The notes under the pieces are model-generated. The model searched no databases, had not been told where the DNA came from, and saw nothing but the letters and a program-made list of their open reading frames with translations. Below, in pieces: positions 8,730 to 16,634 of a stretch of DNA of 64,000 nucleotides. Both the position numbers and the translations under genes were made by a program. How positions within the stretch are numbered: position 1 is the first letter of the stretch; each line of letters opens with the position of its first letter. Origin of the DNA: Rhodoferax lithotrophicus (GTDB lineage: Bacteria; Pseudomonadota; Gammaproteobacteria; Burkholderiales; Burkholderiaceae_C); assembly GCF_019973615.1 (NCBI RefSeq), contig NZ_AP024238.1:2997989-3061988 (forward strand), written 5' to 3'.

Positions 8730-8735
8730 TGAGCG

Positions 8736-8933
8736 TCAGACGGTTTTTTCGGGTGGCATCAGACCCTTCTGCTGGTGCCACTTCTGATAACAATCCGGGC
8801 TGCAAAAATGCACAACATAGTCCTTGGCCTCAGGAACGATGGCCTCGGACAAGGGAATTTCCTTCATACACACGGCGCAGGCAAGGTGTACCGGTGGAGC
8901 CGAAGGGCCTGATGGGTTCATGGCGTGATTCAT
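8736..8933 (-). CDS. small zinc-finger-like DUF3330 protein
   Basis: A 65-residue protein with four cysteines in the pattern CAVCMKEIPLSEA and HFCSPDCYQKWH, which matches the short DUF3330 family and should bind one metal ion. It has GGAG nine bases before the ATG and lies six bases before the 672-residue membrane protein. Related small proteins occur as passengers near many operons; their role is not known. Confidence 0.75.
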   Translation of the reverse strand: MNHAMNPSGPSAPPVHLACAVCMKEIPLSEAIVPEAKDYVVHFCSPDCYQKWHQQKGLMPPEKTV

Positions 8934-8994
8934 TAAGGTGGACTCCAGAGGTCAAGCAAACATCAGCGGCGTTCCCAAGGAAAGCAGGTGAGAT

Positions 8995-9354
8995 ATGTGG
9001 ACTATGGCCTCGCTGACGTGTGGTGTCTGTGCGCTGTCGAACCGACACGCCATGCCTTTCCCAGCGTCAATACGGTGTATGCAGCACACACACTCCACCG
9101 CGGCACATCTTGCCGCCATAGCCGCTATAGAGGCATCGACAAGAAGCACGGTTCGGCAAGTCGTCCTGATGGAAGGGACTAGCCCTTCAGCCGTTGACGT
9201 TGACGTTGACGTTGACGTTGACGCTGATATTCTGGAGCCATGTGTTGCACGTCCTTTGCCGGAAGTTTCTCCTGCGGCTGATGAGTCAGATTTCCCGGAA
9301 GCCCATGAAGACCCGGCGCAATCAGAAGAGTTGGAGAGGCAACAAGATGCGTAA
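8995..9354 (+). CDS. doubtful hypothetical protein with a GTTGAC repeat
   Basis: The 466 bases between the DUF3330 gene and the kinase gene hold this 119-residue frame and an equally long one on the other strand (8952-9401). The plus frame is preferred because it points the same way as the kinase and has a purine-rich leader. It has a Cys-rich first third, an alternating Asp-Val tract made by a hexanucleotide repeat, and an acidic tail. Neither frame resembles a known family, and the stretch may be noncoding. Confidence 0.3.
   Translation: MWTMASLTCGVCALSNRHAMPFPASIRCMQHTHSTAAHLAAIAAIEASTRSTVRQVVLMEGTSPSAVDVDVDVDVDADILEPCVARPLPEVSPAADESDFPEAHEDPAQSEELERQQDA
9193..9222. repeat. five tandem copies of GTTGAC
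   Basis: Five perfect copies of the hexamer GTTGAC are followed by a decayed unit, GCTGAT, at 9223-9228. In the plus frame it encodes alternating Val and Asp. Six-base units keep the frame, so changes in copy number would alter length without frameshift. Confidence 0.95.
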
Positions 9355-9399
9355 GGGTGAACACACGGATCAGCACCAGAGCTGGAGTTCAAGACAAGC

Positions 9400-10410
9400 A
9401 TGACTGGAACCTACATCGGCCATCTGGCCCAGAACGACCCGGTGCTGAGTTTTCTGCAGCATGACCTGCAACAGAAGATTGAGGGAGCCACGGATACCTC
9501 GTCTTACCGGGTCTTCAAACTTAATGGCAGCAACGATGTCTACCTGTACCAAGACCGCACGACGGGCAAGAAGTTGATTGGCAAATTCTTTCAGACATCA
9601 AGCAAGCCGGATGCGGCCAAGGCGAACTTGCATCTGACGCGCGAGTTCGACAGTCTTTGCATGATGCGTAACACCGGCCTGACCGGCAGCCCCCACAACG
9701 TCGTCAAACCACTGGGGGTTAACCACGCGCTGAACGCCTTGCTGATCACCGAGTGTTTTGAGGGAAAGTTGCTCAGCGTTGTCATCCTGGACGCAATTCA
9801 CAGCGGGGACTCGGCTGAGCTATATGCCAAGCTGACTGCGCTGGCTTACTTTCTCTCGCAGTTTCACAATCGAACCGCCACCGGGGTAGGGGTCGATTTT
9901 CAGCAGGACTGCAACTATCTGGATACCCTGATCGCTCGCCTGCTGGCTGTCAAAGCCATCAGCGGCCATGAGGTCTCAGAATGGCATGGCTTGCGCGACC
10001 AGTGGCATCATCTGCCCAAAATGTGGCAAGACCAGCAAGTCACTGTGCATGGAGATGCGACCCCTGAAAACTTCATGTTTGGCACCGGCCTGGATGTCAT
10101 GGCTTTTGACCTGGAGCGCAGCAAGCGGGCAGACCGTGTTTTTGATACGGGTCGTATCGCCGGCGAGTTGAAACATTTTTTCATGTGGGCCACTGGCGAC
10201 AAACATGCCGCCGAGCCTTTTATTGGTCACTTTCTTTGGGAATATGCCTGCCATTTCCCGGATCGCAACAGCGCCTTTGCATCCATTACCGGCAGGACAC
10301 CGTTTTACATGGGCATGACGCTGCTGCGTATTGCACGAAACAGTTGGGTCGATCACAACTATCGCCATCAATTGATCCATGAGGCCAAGGCCTGCCTAAG
10401 GAGTGACTAG
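9400..10410 (+). CDS. phosphotransferase family protein (aminoglycoside/choline-kinase fold)
   Basis: A 336-residue protein of the APH-like kinase fold. The catalytic loop is HGDATPEN (residues about 221-228, the HxDxxxxN pattern) and the metal-binding Asp follows in AFDLERS. The N-terminal lobe is beta-rich with a Lys in KLIGKFF. Members phosphorylate small hydroxylated molecules; the substrate is unknown, and antibiotic resistance should not be assumed. The stop abuts the ATG of a HAD hydrolase, so kinase and hydrolase are translated together and may act on the same metabolite. Confidence 0.82.
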   Translation: MTGTYIGHLAQNDPVLSFLQHDLQQKIEGATDTSSYRVFKLNGSNDVYLYQDRTTGKKLIGKFFQTSSKPDAAKANLHLTREFDSLCMMRNTGLTGSPHNVVKPLGVNHALNALLITECFEGKLLSVVILDAIHSGDSAELYAKLTALAYFLSQFHNRTATGVGVDFQQDCNYLDTLIARLLAVKAISGHEVSEWHGLRDQWHHLPKMWQDQQVTVHGDATPENFMFGTGLDVMAFDLERSKRADRVFDTGRIAGELKHFFMWATGDKHAAEPFIGHFLWEYACHFPDRNSAFASITGRTPFYMGMTLLRIARNSWVDHNYRHQLIHEAKACLRSD

Positions 10411-11175
10411 ATGAGTCTGAAAGGCCTTATTTTTGATATCAACGGCACGCTGATTGATATCCACACCAACGAATGGCACGACGACGTGTACCGCGTGATC
10501 AGCAATGTGTTGTCCTACCAGGGCGTAAAACTCAATCCTGACGTAGTCAAAGACCTGTTTTTCAGGACGATCAAGGAGCAAAAACAGGCCAGCGGTGAGC
10601 GCCAGGCGGAATTCGATGTTGTGGCTATCTTCCACCAAATCGTTGCGCAACACGCAAGTGATGTCACCCGGGCGCTGCCGCAGGAAAAACGCGCACAGCT
10701 TCCAAGGTTTCTTGCGGAGGTTCACCGGGCTGCGTCGCGGGAGCGCCTGCAGCTTTTTCCTGGGGTGCAGGACACCCTCCAGCAATTGCACAAACGCTAC
10801 GCACTCGCCATCATTTCCGATGCACAGAGCGCTTATGCCGTGCCCGAGTTGAACACGGTGGGTTTGACAGCTTTTTTTGACCCCATCATCGTGTCAGGTG
10901 ACTTTGGCTACCGCAAGCCCGATGTGCGCTTGTTTCAGACCGCCTTGAGCCGTATGGGGCTGGCCCCGTCGGAAGTGTTGTTTGTGGGCAATGACTTGTA
11001 CCGTGACGTGCATGGCCCACAGAAACTCGGCATCAAGACGGTTTTTTTCCAGTCAGGCGACATGCCGCAAGACAAAAGCCGCACCAAACCCGACTACATC
11101 ATTTACAGCTTTCCCGAGTTGCTCAACGCAGTGCGTTTCTTCGAGGATGGAGATCGACGGCAGGCAGATCGCTGA
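10411..11175 (+). CDS. HAD superfamily hydrolase with Asn at the second motif I position
   Basis: A 254-residue HAD protein with a helical cap. Motif I is FDINGTLI, so the nucleophile is Asp9 while the usual second Asp is Asn11. Motif II is IISDAQ, the Lys lies in YRKPDV, and motif IV is FVGNDLYRD. The family covers phosphatases, dehalogenases and phosphonatases; replacement of the general acid-base Asp suggests altered chemistry, as the dehalogenases and phosphonatases also differ at this position. It starts directly after the kinase stop with TAAGGAG upstream. Confidence 0.85.
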   Translation: MSLKGLIFDINGTLIDIHTNEWHDDVYRVISNVLSYQGVKLNPDVVKDLFFRTIKEQKQASGERQAEFDVVAIFHQIVAQHASDVTRALPQEKRAQLPRFLAEVHRAASRERLQLFPGVQDTLQQLHKRYALAIISDAQSAYAVPELNTVGLTAFFDPIIVSGDFGYRKPDVRLFQTALSRMGLAPSEVLFVGNDLYRDVHGPQKLGIKTVFFQSGDMPQDKSRTKPDYIIYSFPELLNAVRFFEDGDRRQADR

Positions 11176-11208
11176 TACCGCCATGCCATCCCTGCGGCTC
11201 CAAGAGCA

Positions 11209-11454
11209 TCAAGACCGGACTTCAGCCTGCAGCGCCTTGCTGAGTTGATCCACCAGACCTGCCCAGTCGGAATCCTGCAGCAGCGATTCCCTGAGGAACT
11301 GGGCTTGCGCAGGTGTCCAATAGGGGGCATCCGGCAACCTCATGCAAGCTGACATGGCCGTGTGTTTGGCCAGAAATTCGGCAATGCTTTCGGCATCATC
11401 GGGCAACCCAAGCTGCGCAAATAACTCGCTAAAGTGGTGAATGGCTTTGTCCAT
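11209..11454 (-). CDS. DUF2789 family protein
   Basis: An 81-residue protein with the pattern FSELFAQLGLPDD, then YWTPAQAQFLRESL and DWAGLVDQL, as in the DUF2789 family of small helical proteins common in beta- and gammaproteobacteria. The start has GGAGG eight bases upstream. It lies 26 bases after the flavin reductase on the same strand and may be co-transcribed. Function unknown. Confidence 0.85.
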   Translation of the reverse strand: MDKAIHHFSELFAQLGLPDDAESIAEFLAKHTAMSACMRLPDAPYWTPAQAQFLRESLLQDSDWAGLVDQLSKALQAEVRS

Positions 11455-11480
11455 GGTATTGCCTCCGGTAGGTGGGTTGA

Positions 11481-12032
11481 TCAGACGCTGTGTTTTTTGA
11501 CCCAGGCCACGTACTGATCCATCCAGCCTTGAAGAAATTCTTTGCTGGCGGCACCAATCTCACCGTGCTCATCAAACAAATTGTCCTTCGCCTGGATGAA
11601 GGCCTCGGGTTGTGCCAGCGTCGGGCAGTTCAGGTACGCCAGGATATTGCGCAAGTGTTGTTGTGCCAGCGCAGTGCCAATGGCTCCCACTGACACCCCC
11701 AGCACACCCGCAGGTTTGCCAGACCAGGCGCTTTGGCCGTAGGGGCGAGAAGCATGGTCAATGGCGTTTTTGAGTACACCGGGAATGGATCGGTTGTACT
11801 CCGGTGTCACGAACAGCAAACCCTGCGCAGCCTTGATGTCCGCTTTGAGCCGAAGCACAGTGTCTGCTTGATGGGCATCGTCGTCCTGGTTGTACAGCGG
11901 CAAATCTCCGATGCTGAGCTGTTTGAAGGTGACATCAGAAGGCGCAAGCTTGGCCATGGCATCGGCCAGCTTCCGGTTGAAGGAATCGCGGCGAAGGCTA
12001 CCAATGAGAACGGCTATGTGAAACTGGTTCAT
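11481..12032 (-). CDS. NADPH-dependent FMN reductase family protein
   Basis: A 183-residue flavodoxin-like protein. The phosphate-binding loop is GSLRRDSFNRKL near the N-terminus, and the flavin-contacting PEYNRSIPGVLKNAIDH lies in the middle; both are typical of the ChrR/YieF and azoreductase-like group that reduce quinones, chromate or azo compounds using NAD(P)H. The ATG at 12032 has GGAGA six bases upstream; a longer frame to 12146 adds residues unlike the family. Confidence 0.9.
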   Translation of the reverse strand: MNQFHIAVLIGSLRRDSFNRKLADAMAKLAPSDVTFKQLSIGDLPLYNQDDDAHQADTVLRLKADIKAAQGLLFVTPEYNRSIPGVLKNAIDHASRPYGQSAWSGKPAGVLGVSVGAIGTALAQQHLRNILAYLNCPTLAQPEAFIQAKDNLFDEHGEIGAASKEFLQGWMDQYVAWVKKHSV

Positions 12033-12217
12033 GATTTTCTCCAAAAAGGGGCATGGTGCGCCAACATGTAATGGTTCACCGTGCGCTAACGAACGTACCG
12101 TGCGATACCGTCTGTCATAGCCGCGTGAGAGGGTGTGCCAGCGCACTGACGACCTCCATGGGGGGCTTCAACATGAATTTTCAAGCTCAATTTAACTGCA
12201 AAAGGAGACCCCGGTCC

Positions 12218-13663
12218 ATGCAAACCATCAAACCCCTACAAGCATCCGGTGCCATTCACACGGACAGTCCACGCACCGTGTCCGACAGTTTTGGCTCGGT
12301 CAGCGTGCCCGCCGATGTGTTGTGGGGCGCCCAAACCGCACGCAGCCTGCAGTTTTTTGCCATTGGTGAGCAGCGTATGCCCATGGACATCATTCACGCA
12401 CTGGCCTTGATCAAATGGGCGGCCGCTGGTGTCAACCGCGATTTGCAATTGCAGAAACCGGCGCTGGCACAAGCCATCGCCGCTGCCGCTGATCGGGTGG
12501 TGGCTGGTGAGTTGGATGCCGAATTTCCTTTGTCCGTCTGGCAGACCGGCTCCGGCACCCAAAGCAATATGAATGTCAACGAAGTGATTGCCAGCCTGGC
12601 GTCCCAGGCGTTGGCGCAGGGAACCGATGCCGCTCAAACGGTGCACCCCAACGACGATGTCAATCTGGGCCAATCGTCCAACGATGTGTTTCCAACTGCC
12701 ATGCACCTGGCCGTTAGTCTGAAGGCCAAATTGGCGCTGTTGCCCGCGCTGGAAGAATTGCTGAGTGCGCTGGATGCCAAAGCGCTGGCGTTCGAGTCCG
12801 TCATCAAAATTGGCCGCACCCACCTGCAAGATGCCACGCCCGTCACGCTGGGCCAGGAGTTTGGCGGCTACGCGGCACAACTCCGGCTCTGCCAACGCAG
12901 CCTGCTGTTGGCGCTGGAAGCGGTGCACACGCTGGCCATTGGTGGCACCGCCGTGGGTACCGGGCTCAACACCCACCCAGAGTTTGGTCAGCGGGTGGCC
13001 GCCGCGCTGGCGTTACGGCTGGAGTTGCCACTGAGCCAAGCCGACAACCTGTTTGCAGCCATGGCTGGTCACGAAGCGCTGGTGGCGTTTCATGGTGCTT
13101 TGAAAATGCTGGCCATTGCCCTGACCAAAATCGCCAACGACATCCGCCTGATGGGCAGCGGGCCACGTGCGGGTTTGGGTGAATTGATGCTGCCGCAAAA
13201 CGAACCCGGCAGCTCCATCATGCCGGGCAAGGTGAACCCGACCCAGGTGGAGGCCCTGACCATGGTCTGTGCCCAGGTCATGGGGCATGATGTGGCGATT
13301 GGGTTTGCCGCCAGCCAGGGGCAATTCGAGCTGAACGTCTACAAACCCCTGATCGCCCTGAACACCCTTGACAGCCTGCGCCTGCTGGCCGATGCCATGC
13401 GCAGCTTCTCCCGGCACTGCGTAACAGGTCTGCGGGTCAACCAGGCACGGGTGGATGCCCTGCTGCAAAGCTCCCTGATGCTGGTCACGGCCCTGACCCC
13501 CCACATAGGTTATGACCGTGCCGCCCAGATGGCCAAACATGCCCAGGCCCATGGCTGTACGCTGCGCGAAGCTGCGCTGGCCTGCGGTGTGGTGACCGCC
13601 GCGCAGTTTGATGCCTGGGTCAACCCGGCACAGATGTTGGGCCCATCCGCCCCAACGCTGTGA
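12218..13663 (+). CDS. fumC: class II fumarate hydratase
   Basis: A 481-residue enzyme of the fumarase/aspartase family that interconverts fumarate and malate in the citric acid cycle. It shows SGTQSNMNVNEV, GRTHLQDATPVTLGQEF and the signature GSSIMPGKVNP. The start at 12218 follows AAAGGAGA at good spacing; the frame is open further upstream to 12053 without family resemblance. The first 20 residues precede the usual family start (SFGSVSVPAD). It stands alone, flanked by unrelated genes. Confidence 0.94.
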   Translation: MQTIKPLQASGAIHTDSPRTVSDSFGSVSVPADVLWGAQTARSLQFFAIGEQRMPMDIIHALALIKWAAAGVNRDLQLQKPALAQAIAAAADRVVAGELDAEFPLSVWQTGSGTQSNMNVNEVIASLASQALAQGTDAAQTVHPNDDVNLGQSSNDVFPTAMHLAVSLKAKLALLPALEELLSALDAKALAFESVIKIGRTHLQDATPVTLGQEFGGYAAQLRLCQRSLLLALEAVHTLAIGGTAVGTGLNTHPEFGQRVAAALALRLELPLSQADNLFAAMAGHEALVAFHGALKMLAIALTKIANDIRLMGSGPRAGLGELMLPQNEPGSSIMPGKVNPTQVEALTMVCAQVMGHDVAIGFAASQGQFELNVYKPLIALNTLDSLRLLADAMRSFSRHCVTGLRVNQARVDALLQSSLMLVTALTPHIGYDRAAQMAKHAQAHGCTLREAALACGVVTAAQFDAWVNPAQMLGPSAPTL

Positions 13664-13759
13664 AAACAACACACGGCCGCCTTAACTGGCCCCCTGTGTT
13701 CGCCAGCGAACGGATGAACCATCTCATCGCGTTTACGCTGCAGTTTTAAAGGAAAAACC

Positions 13760-14050
13760 ATGAAATACACCTTATTGATCTCCGCGCTGTTGGCCACCCT
13801 CAGCCTGGTTGCGTGTGAACGTGCCACCGTCGTCAACGTGCCTGTCCCAGTCGCGGTGCCCGGCCCCGCTGGCGCAACCGGTGCTACCGGCGCAACGGGT
13901 GGGCAAGGCGCTACCGGCGGACAGGGCGCAACGGGCAACGCGGGTGACCAGGGCCTGCAAGGTAACCAGGGTAATCAGGGCAACACGGGCAAAACCGGCA
14001 GTGGAACCACTGTCATCGTTGTGCCCCCCGCCTCCGCTCCAGCGAACTGA
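13760..14050 (+). CDS. collagen-like Gly-X-Y repeat lipoprotein
   Basis: A 96-residue predicted lipoprotein. The signal ends in the lipobox LVAC (Cys19). After a short Val-rich stretch, residues of about 35-80 form an unbroken Gly-X-Y tract with Ala, Thr, Asn and Gln at X and Y and an opening [10 protein letters not shown], which can form a collagen triple helix. The C-terminus is hydrophobic ([14 protein letters not shown]). It lies 35 bases before a dehydrogenase gene. A surface trimeric stalk or adhesin-like filament is plausible but not shown. Confidence 0.85.
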   Translation: MKYTLLISALLATLSLVACERATVVNVPVPVAVPGPAGATGATGATGGQGATGGQGATGNAGDQGLQGNQGNQGNTGKTGSGTTVIVVPPASAPAN

Positions 14051-14085
14051 AGTTCGTCAGACCCTTCTCATTTCAGGAGCAGCTG

Positions 14086-15399
14086 ATGCGCAGGGCACCA
14101 TCGTTGGCAGCCGTATTCACGCTGGCATTCACCGCCTGTGCAGAAACGGCATCGACACCGCCAATACCTGGTTTCGGGGCGCTGCCCACACTGCCCGCGC
14201 CCCAAACCTCGCTGATTCCTACCGTCAACATCGCGCCAGCCATCGGCTGGCCTGAGGGCGGCTCACCTCGGGGTACACCAGGCACACAGGTCACAGCGTT
14301 TGCCCGCGACCTGGACCACCCGCGCTGGCTGTATGTGTTGCCCAACGGAGACGTGCTGGTGGCAGAAACCAACACGCCGCGTCAAACTGCGCAAACCCAA
14401 GGCATCCAAGCCTGGGTCATGGGTCTGGTGATGAAACGCGCCGGGGCAGGTGTACCCAGTGCCAACCGCATTACCTTGCTGCGCGACACCGATGGGGACG
14501 GTGTCGCCGATGTGCGTTCGGTTTTGCTGGAGGGCTTGAATTCGCCGTTTGGCATGGCCTTGGTGGGTCAACACCTGTTTGTTGCCGATACCGATGCGGT
14601 GCACCGTTTTGTTTATGCAGATGGCGACACCCAACTGACCTCCGCTGGCGTCAAGGTGGTCGATTTACCGGCCGGTGCCATCAACCACCATTGGACCAAG
14701 AACCTGATCGCCAGCAAAGATGGCCAAAAACTCTTTGTCACGGTGGGCTCCAACAGCAACGTGGCCGAACGTGGTATGGCGGTTGAAGCCGAACGCGCCG
14801 CCATCTGGGAAGTGGACATCGCCAGCGGTAGCCACCGTGTCTATGCCTCCGGCCTGCGCAACCCGAACGGACTGGCCTGGGAGCCTGGCAGCGCTGCCTT
14901 GTGGACAGTGGTAAACGAGCGTGACAACCTGGGCAACGATCTGGTGCCCGACTACCTGACCTCGGTGCAAGACGGTGCGTTCTACGGCTGGCCGTACAGT
15001 TATTTTGGCCAGCATGTGGATAAACGGGTGCAGCCGCCACGGCCTGATCTGGTGGCCCAAGCCCGGGTGCCGGATTACGCGCTGGGGGCACACACCGCCT
15101 CGCTTGGCCTGGCCTGGTCAGAGGGCAACACGCTGCCGCCGGCTTTTGCCAACGGCATGTTCATTGGCCAACACGGCTCCTGGAACCGCCAACCACACAG
15201 CGGCTACAAAGTCATTTTTGTACCCTTCCAAGAGGGCCAACCGCGTGGTTTGCCGCTGGACGTGTTGACCGGTTTTCTGAGTGAGGACGGCAAAGCCTTC
15301 GGCCGCCCGGTGGGTGTGGCCCTTGACAAACGGGGGGCCTTGCTGGTCGCCGACGACGTGGGTAATGTGGTGTGGCGTGTGCGAGCCCAGGATTTATAG
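14086..15399 (+). CDS. PQQ-dependent sugar dehydrogenase, sorbosone-dehydrogenase family
   Basis: A 437-residue exported protein. The N-terminus is a signal with a possible lipobox (FTAC, Cys18). The body is a beta-propeller of the soluble glucose/sorbosone dehydrogenase type: [21 protein letters not shown] (a calcium-binding loop), [45 protein letters not shown] and GQHGSWNR. Relatives oxidise sugars or aldehydes with PQQ; the substrate is not known. The stop codon is followed ten bases later by a copy of the 47-bp repeat. Confidence 0.85.
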   Translation: MRRAPSLAAVFTLAFTACAETASTPPIPGFGALPTLPAPQTSLIPTVNIAPAIGWPEGGSPRGTPGTQVTAFARDLDHPRWLYVLPNGDVLVAETNTPRQTAQTQGIQAWVMGLVMKRAGAGVPSANRITLLRDTDGDGVADVRSVLLEGLNSPFGMALVGQHLFVADTDAVHRFVYADGDTQLTSAGVKVVDLPAGAINHHWTKNLIASKDGQKLFVTVGSNSNVAERGMAVEAERAAIWEVDIASGSHRVYASGLRNPNGLAWEPGSAALWTVVNERDNLGNDLVPDYLTSVQDGAFYGWPYSYFGQHVDKRVQPPRPDLVAQARVPDYALGAHTASLGLAWSEGNTLPPAFANGMFIGQHGSWNRQPHSGYKVIFVPFQEGQPRGLPLDVLTGFLSEDGKAFGRPVGVALDKRGALLVADDVGNVVWRVRAQDL

Positions 15400-15408
15400 C
15401 CAAACAAG

Positions 15409-15455
15409 CTTCTAGCACTTATAAATCAATCGTAAGAAGCTATTTTATTTGTAGC
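15409..15455. repeat. copy of the 47-bp palindromic repeat
   Basis: Begins CTTCTAGCACTTAT and ends TATTTGTAGC; 47 bases long and alignable without gaps to the copy at 35011-35057. It is intergenic, ten bases after the sugar dehydrogenase stop codon. Confidence 0.8.
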
Positions 15456-15640
15456 AAATTCAGAAAATGTTTTAACCGTTCTGATGGGTTGACCCTTGCC
15501 CGCCGAGCGCAGGCCGCCCTTCATTCCCGTGTGGGTTCGTTATCGAACAGACCTTTGCCAGGCTGGCCCTTAATCTGCAGCGTGGTCAGTTTGAATGTAT
15601 CGAATGACCATGTTTTACTCACCAACCCAGGAGTTTTGAT

Positions 15641-15931
15641 ATGCCAGATTTCGGATCACCCTTTTCAGGCTTGGCCCACAACAAGAAGCTCACAGAGTCG
15701 GAACTCATCCGCGCCATCCGTTTTATGGTGGCCGCCGAGTATGAAGCCACCCAGATGTATGTGCAGCTCGCCGAGTCCACGGATCACCCGTTAGCGGTGA
15801 AGGTTCTCAAGGAAATTGCCGACGAAGAGCTGGTTCACGCCGGGGAGTTCCTGCGCCTGCTGCATGAGCTTGCCCCGGACGAAGCGCGGCTCTACGCCCA
15901 AGGGGCACGGGAAGTGGAAGAAAAAATGTAA
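15641..15931 (+). CDS. ferritin-like half-domain protein
   Basis: A 96-residue protein with two helices carrying iron-ligand patterns: AAEYEATQMYVQL (ExxxxxxY type) and EIADEELVHAGEFL (DEExxH). Full ferritins and rubrerythrins have four such helices, so this protein should form the metal site between two subunits, as encapsulated ferritins do. No encapsulin gene is present in the window. Annotation as a rubrerythrin-like or EncFtn-like iron protein is reasonable; the physiological role is unknown. Confidence 0.75.
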   Translation: MPDFGSPFSGLAHNKKLTESELIRAIRFMVAAEYEATQMYVQLAESTDHPLAVKVLKEIADEELVHAGEFLRLLHELAPDEARLYAQGAREVEEKM

Positions 15932-15938
15932 CAAATGA

Positions 15939-15986
15939 GGCTCTAGCGCTTTATCCACATGTGCTTAAAGCTACATTTTGAATAGC
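15939..15986. repeat. copy of the 47-bp palindromic repeat, diverged
   Basis: Reads GGCTCTAGCGCTTTATCC and ends with an AT-rich GAATAGC. It starts eight bases after the ferritin-like stop codon. Confidence 0.65.
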
Positions 15987-16007
15987 AAAATAGCTTTTCC
16001 TGTGTGC

Positions 16008-16085
16008 TTGAGTGTGTGCGGATTTTTATGCCTTTTGGGCTTGTAGTGCTTGTATGGATTGCGCAGGTAGCTATTGAATTGATAG
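16008..16085. repeat. left direct repeat of the 570-bp element
   Basis: Starts TTGAGTGTGTGCGG and contains TTTTATGCCTTTTGGGC; about 90 percent identical by eye to 16500-16577. Its right half is a diverged copy of the 47-bp repeat (AGTGCTTGTATGGATTGCGC). Confidence 0.88.
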
Positions 16086-16109
16086 TTTTGTAGTCCCCCC
16101 CTATCCCCC

Positions 16110-16163
16110 CGCCCTTTCCACCCCCGCCGGGGCGGAAAGGGAGCCTAACAGCCGTATTTGGCC
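16110..16163. repeat. left outer inverted arm
   Basis: GC-rich arm containing CCGCCGGGGCGGAAAGG and ending GCCGTATTTGGCC; it is the reverse complement of 16340-16392 with a few differences. Confidence 0.88.
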
Positions 16164-16195
16164 TTGTGTATTGACGGAGGGCATACAACGCGAAT

Positions 16196-16214
16196 GGCCA
16201 ACGCAACGGTGAGG
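16196..16214. repeat. left inner inverted arm
   Basis: GGCCAACGCAACGGTGAGG pairs with 16288-16308. The bases between outer and inner arms do not match on the two sides. Confidence 0.65.
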
Positions 16215-16287
16215 GTGTACGTCAGCCATAGCAAGTCTATGCGCTGGAGCGTTGTGGAGCGGTTTATCAGCGCGGGCATTTCCGAGT

Positions 16288-16308
16288 CCTCACACTGCCG
16301 CGTTGGCC
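16288..16308. repeat. right inner inverted arm
   Basis: Starts CCTCACACTGCC and ends GCGTTGGCC, complementary to 16196-16214 with small gaps. Confidence 0.65.
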
Positions 16309-16339
16309 GAAGCTTTGTCTGGCCTCAGTGAAGAGACGT

Positions 16340-16392
16340 GGCCAAATACGGCTGTTGGCTCCCCTTTCCGCCCCGGCGGGGGTGGAGAGGGG
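16340..16392. repeat. right outer inverted arm
   Basis: Starts GGCCAAATACGGCTGTT and continues through CCGCCCCGGCGGGGGTGG, mirroring 16110-16163. A G-rich run follows to about 16411, mirroring the C-rich run at 16095. Confidence 0.88.
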
Positions 16393-16499
16393 TTGGGGGT
16401 GAGGGGGGGATTACGAAAATCAGCCATCCCACCCAAGCTCATTTCCAACAAAGATCAGAGGTGTCAGGTTACGCCTGCAGCTAACCCGACCTACGGGGC

Positions 16500-16577
16500 T
16501 TGAATGTGTGCGGATTTTTATGCCTTTTGGGCTTGCAGTGCTTGTATGGATTGCGCAAGCAGCTATCAACTTAATAG
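16500..16577. repeat. right direct repeat of the 570-bp element
   Basis: Starts TTGAATGTGTGCGG and matches 16008-16085 in the same orientation. It too carries a diverged 47-bp repeat at its right end. Confidence 0.88.
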
Positions 16578-16634
16578 CACTCACAAGAAGACAGAGAATC
16601 GCCGCCTGACGCTTGCAAAGGCAACTTCTTGCGC

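Larger units (their letters stand above)
15987..16634. other. gene-free stretch holding a 570-bp repeat-bounded element
   Basis: No frame in these 650 bases looks like a gene. Instead the region holds two 78-base direct repeats, and between them two long inverted arms with a second, inner inverted pair. It lies between the half-ferritin gene and the end of the convergent MCE operon. The parts are listed separately. Confidence 0.8.

Noticed and set aside
8952..9401. A 149-residue minus-strand frame
   Set aside because: Ser/Cys-rich with no family likeness; it competes with a plus frame, and both may be noncoding.
9400..10410. Aminoglycoside resistance gene
   Set aside because: Only the fold is shared; no resistance context, and the coupled HAD gene points to metabolism.
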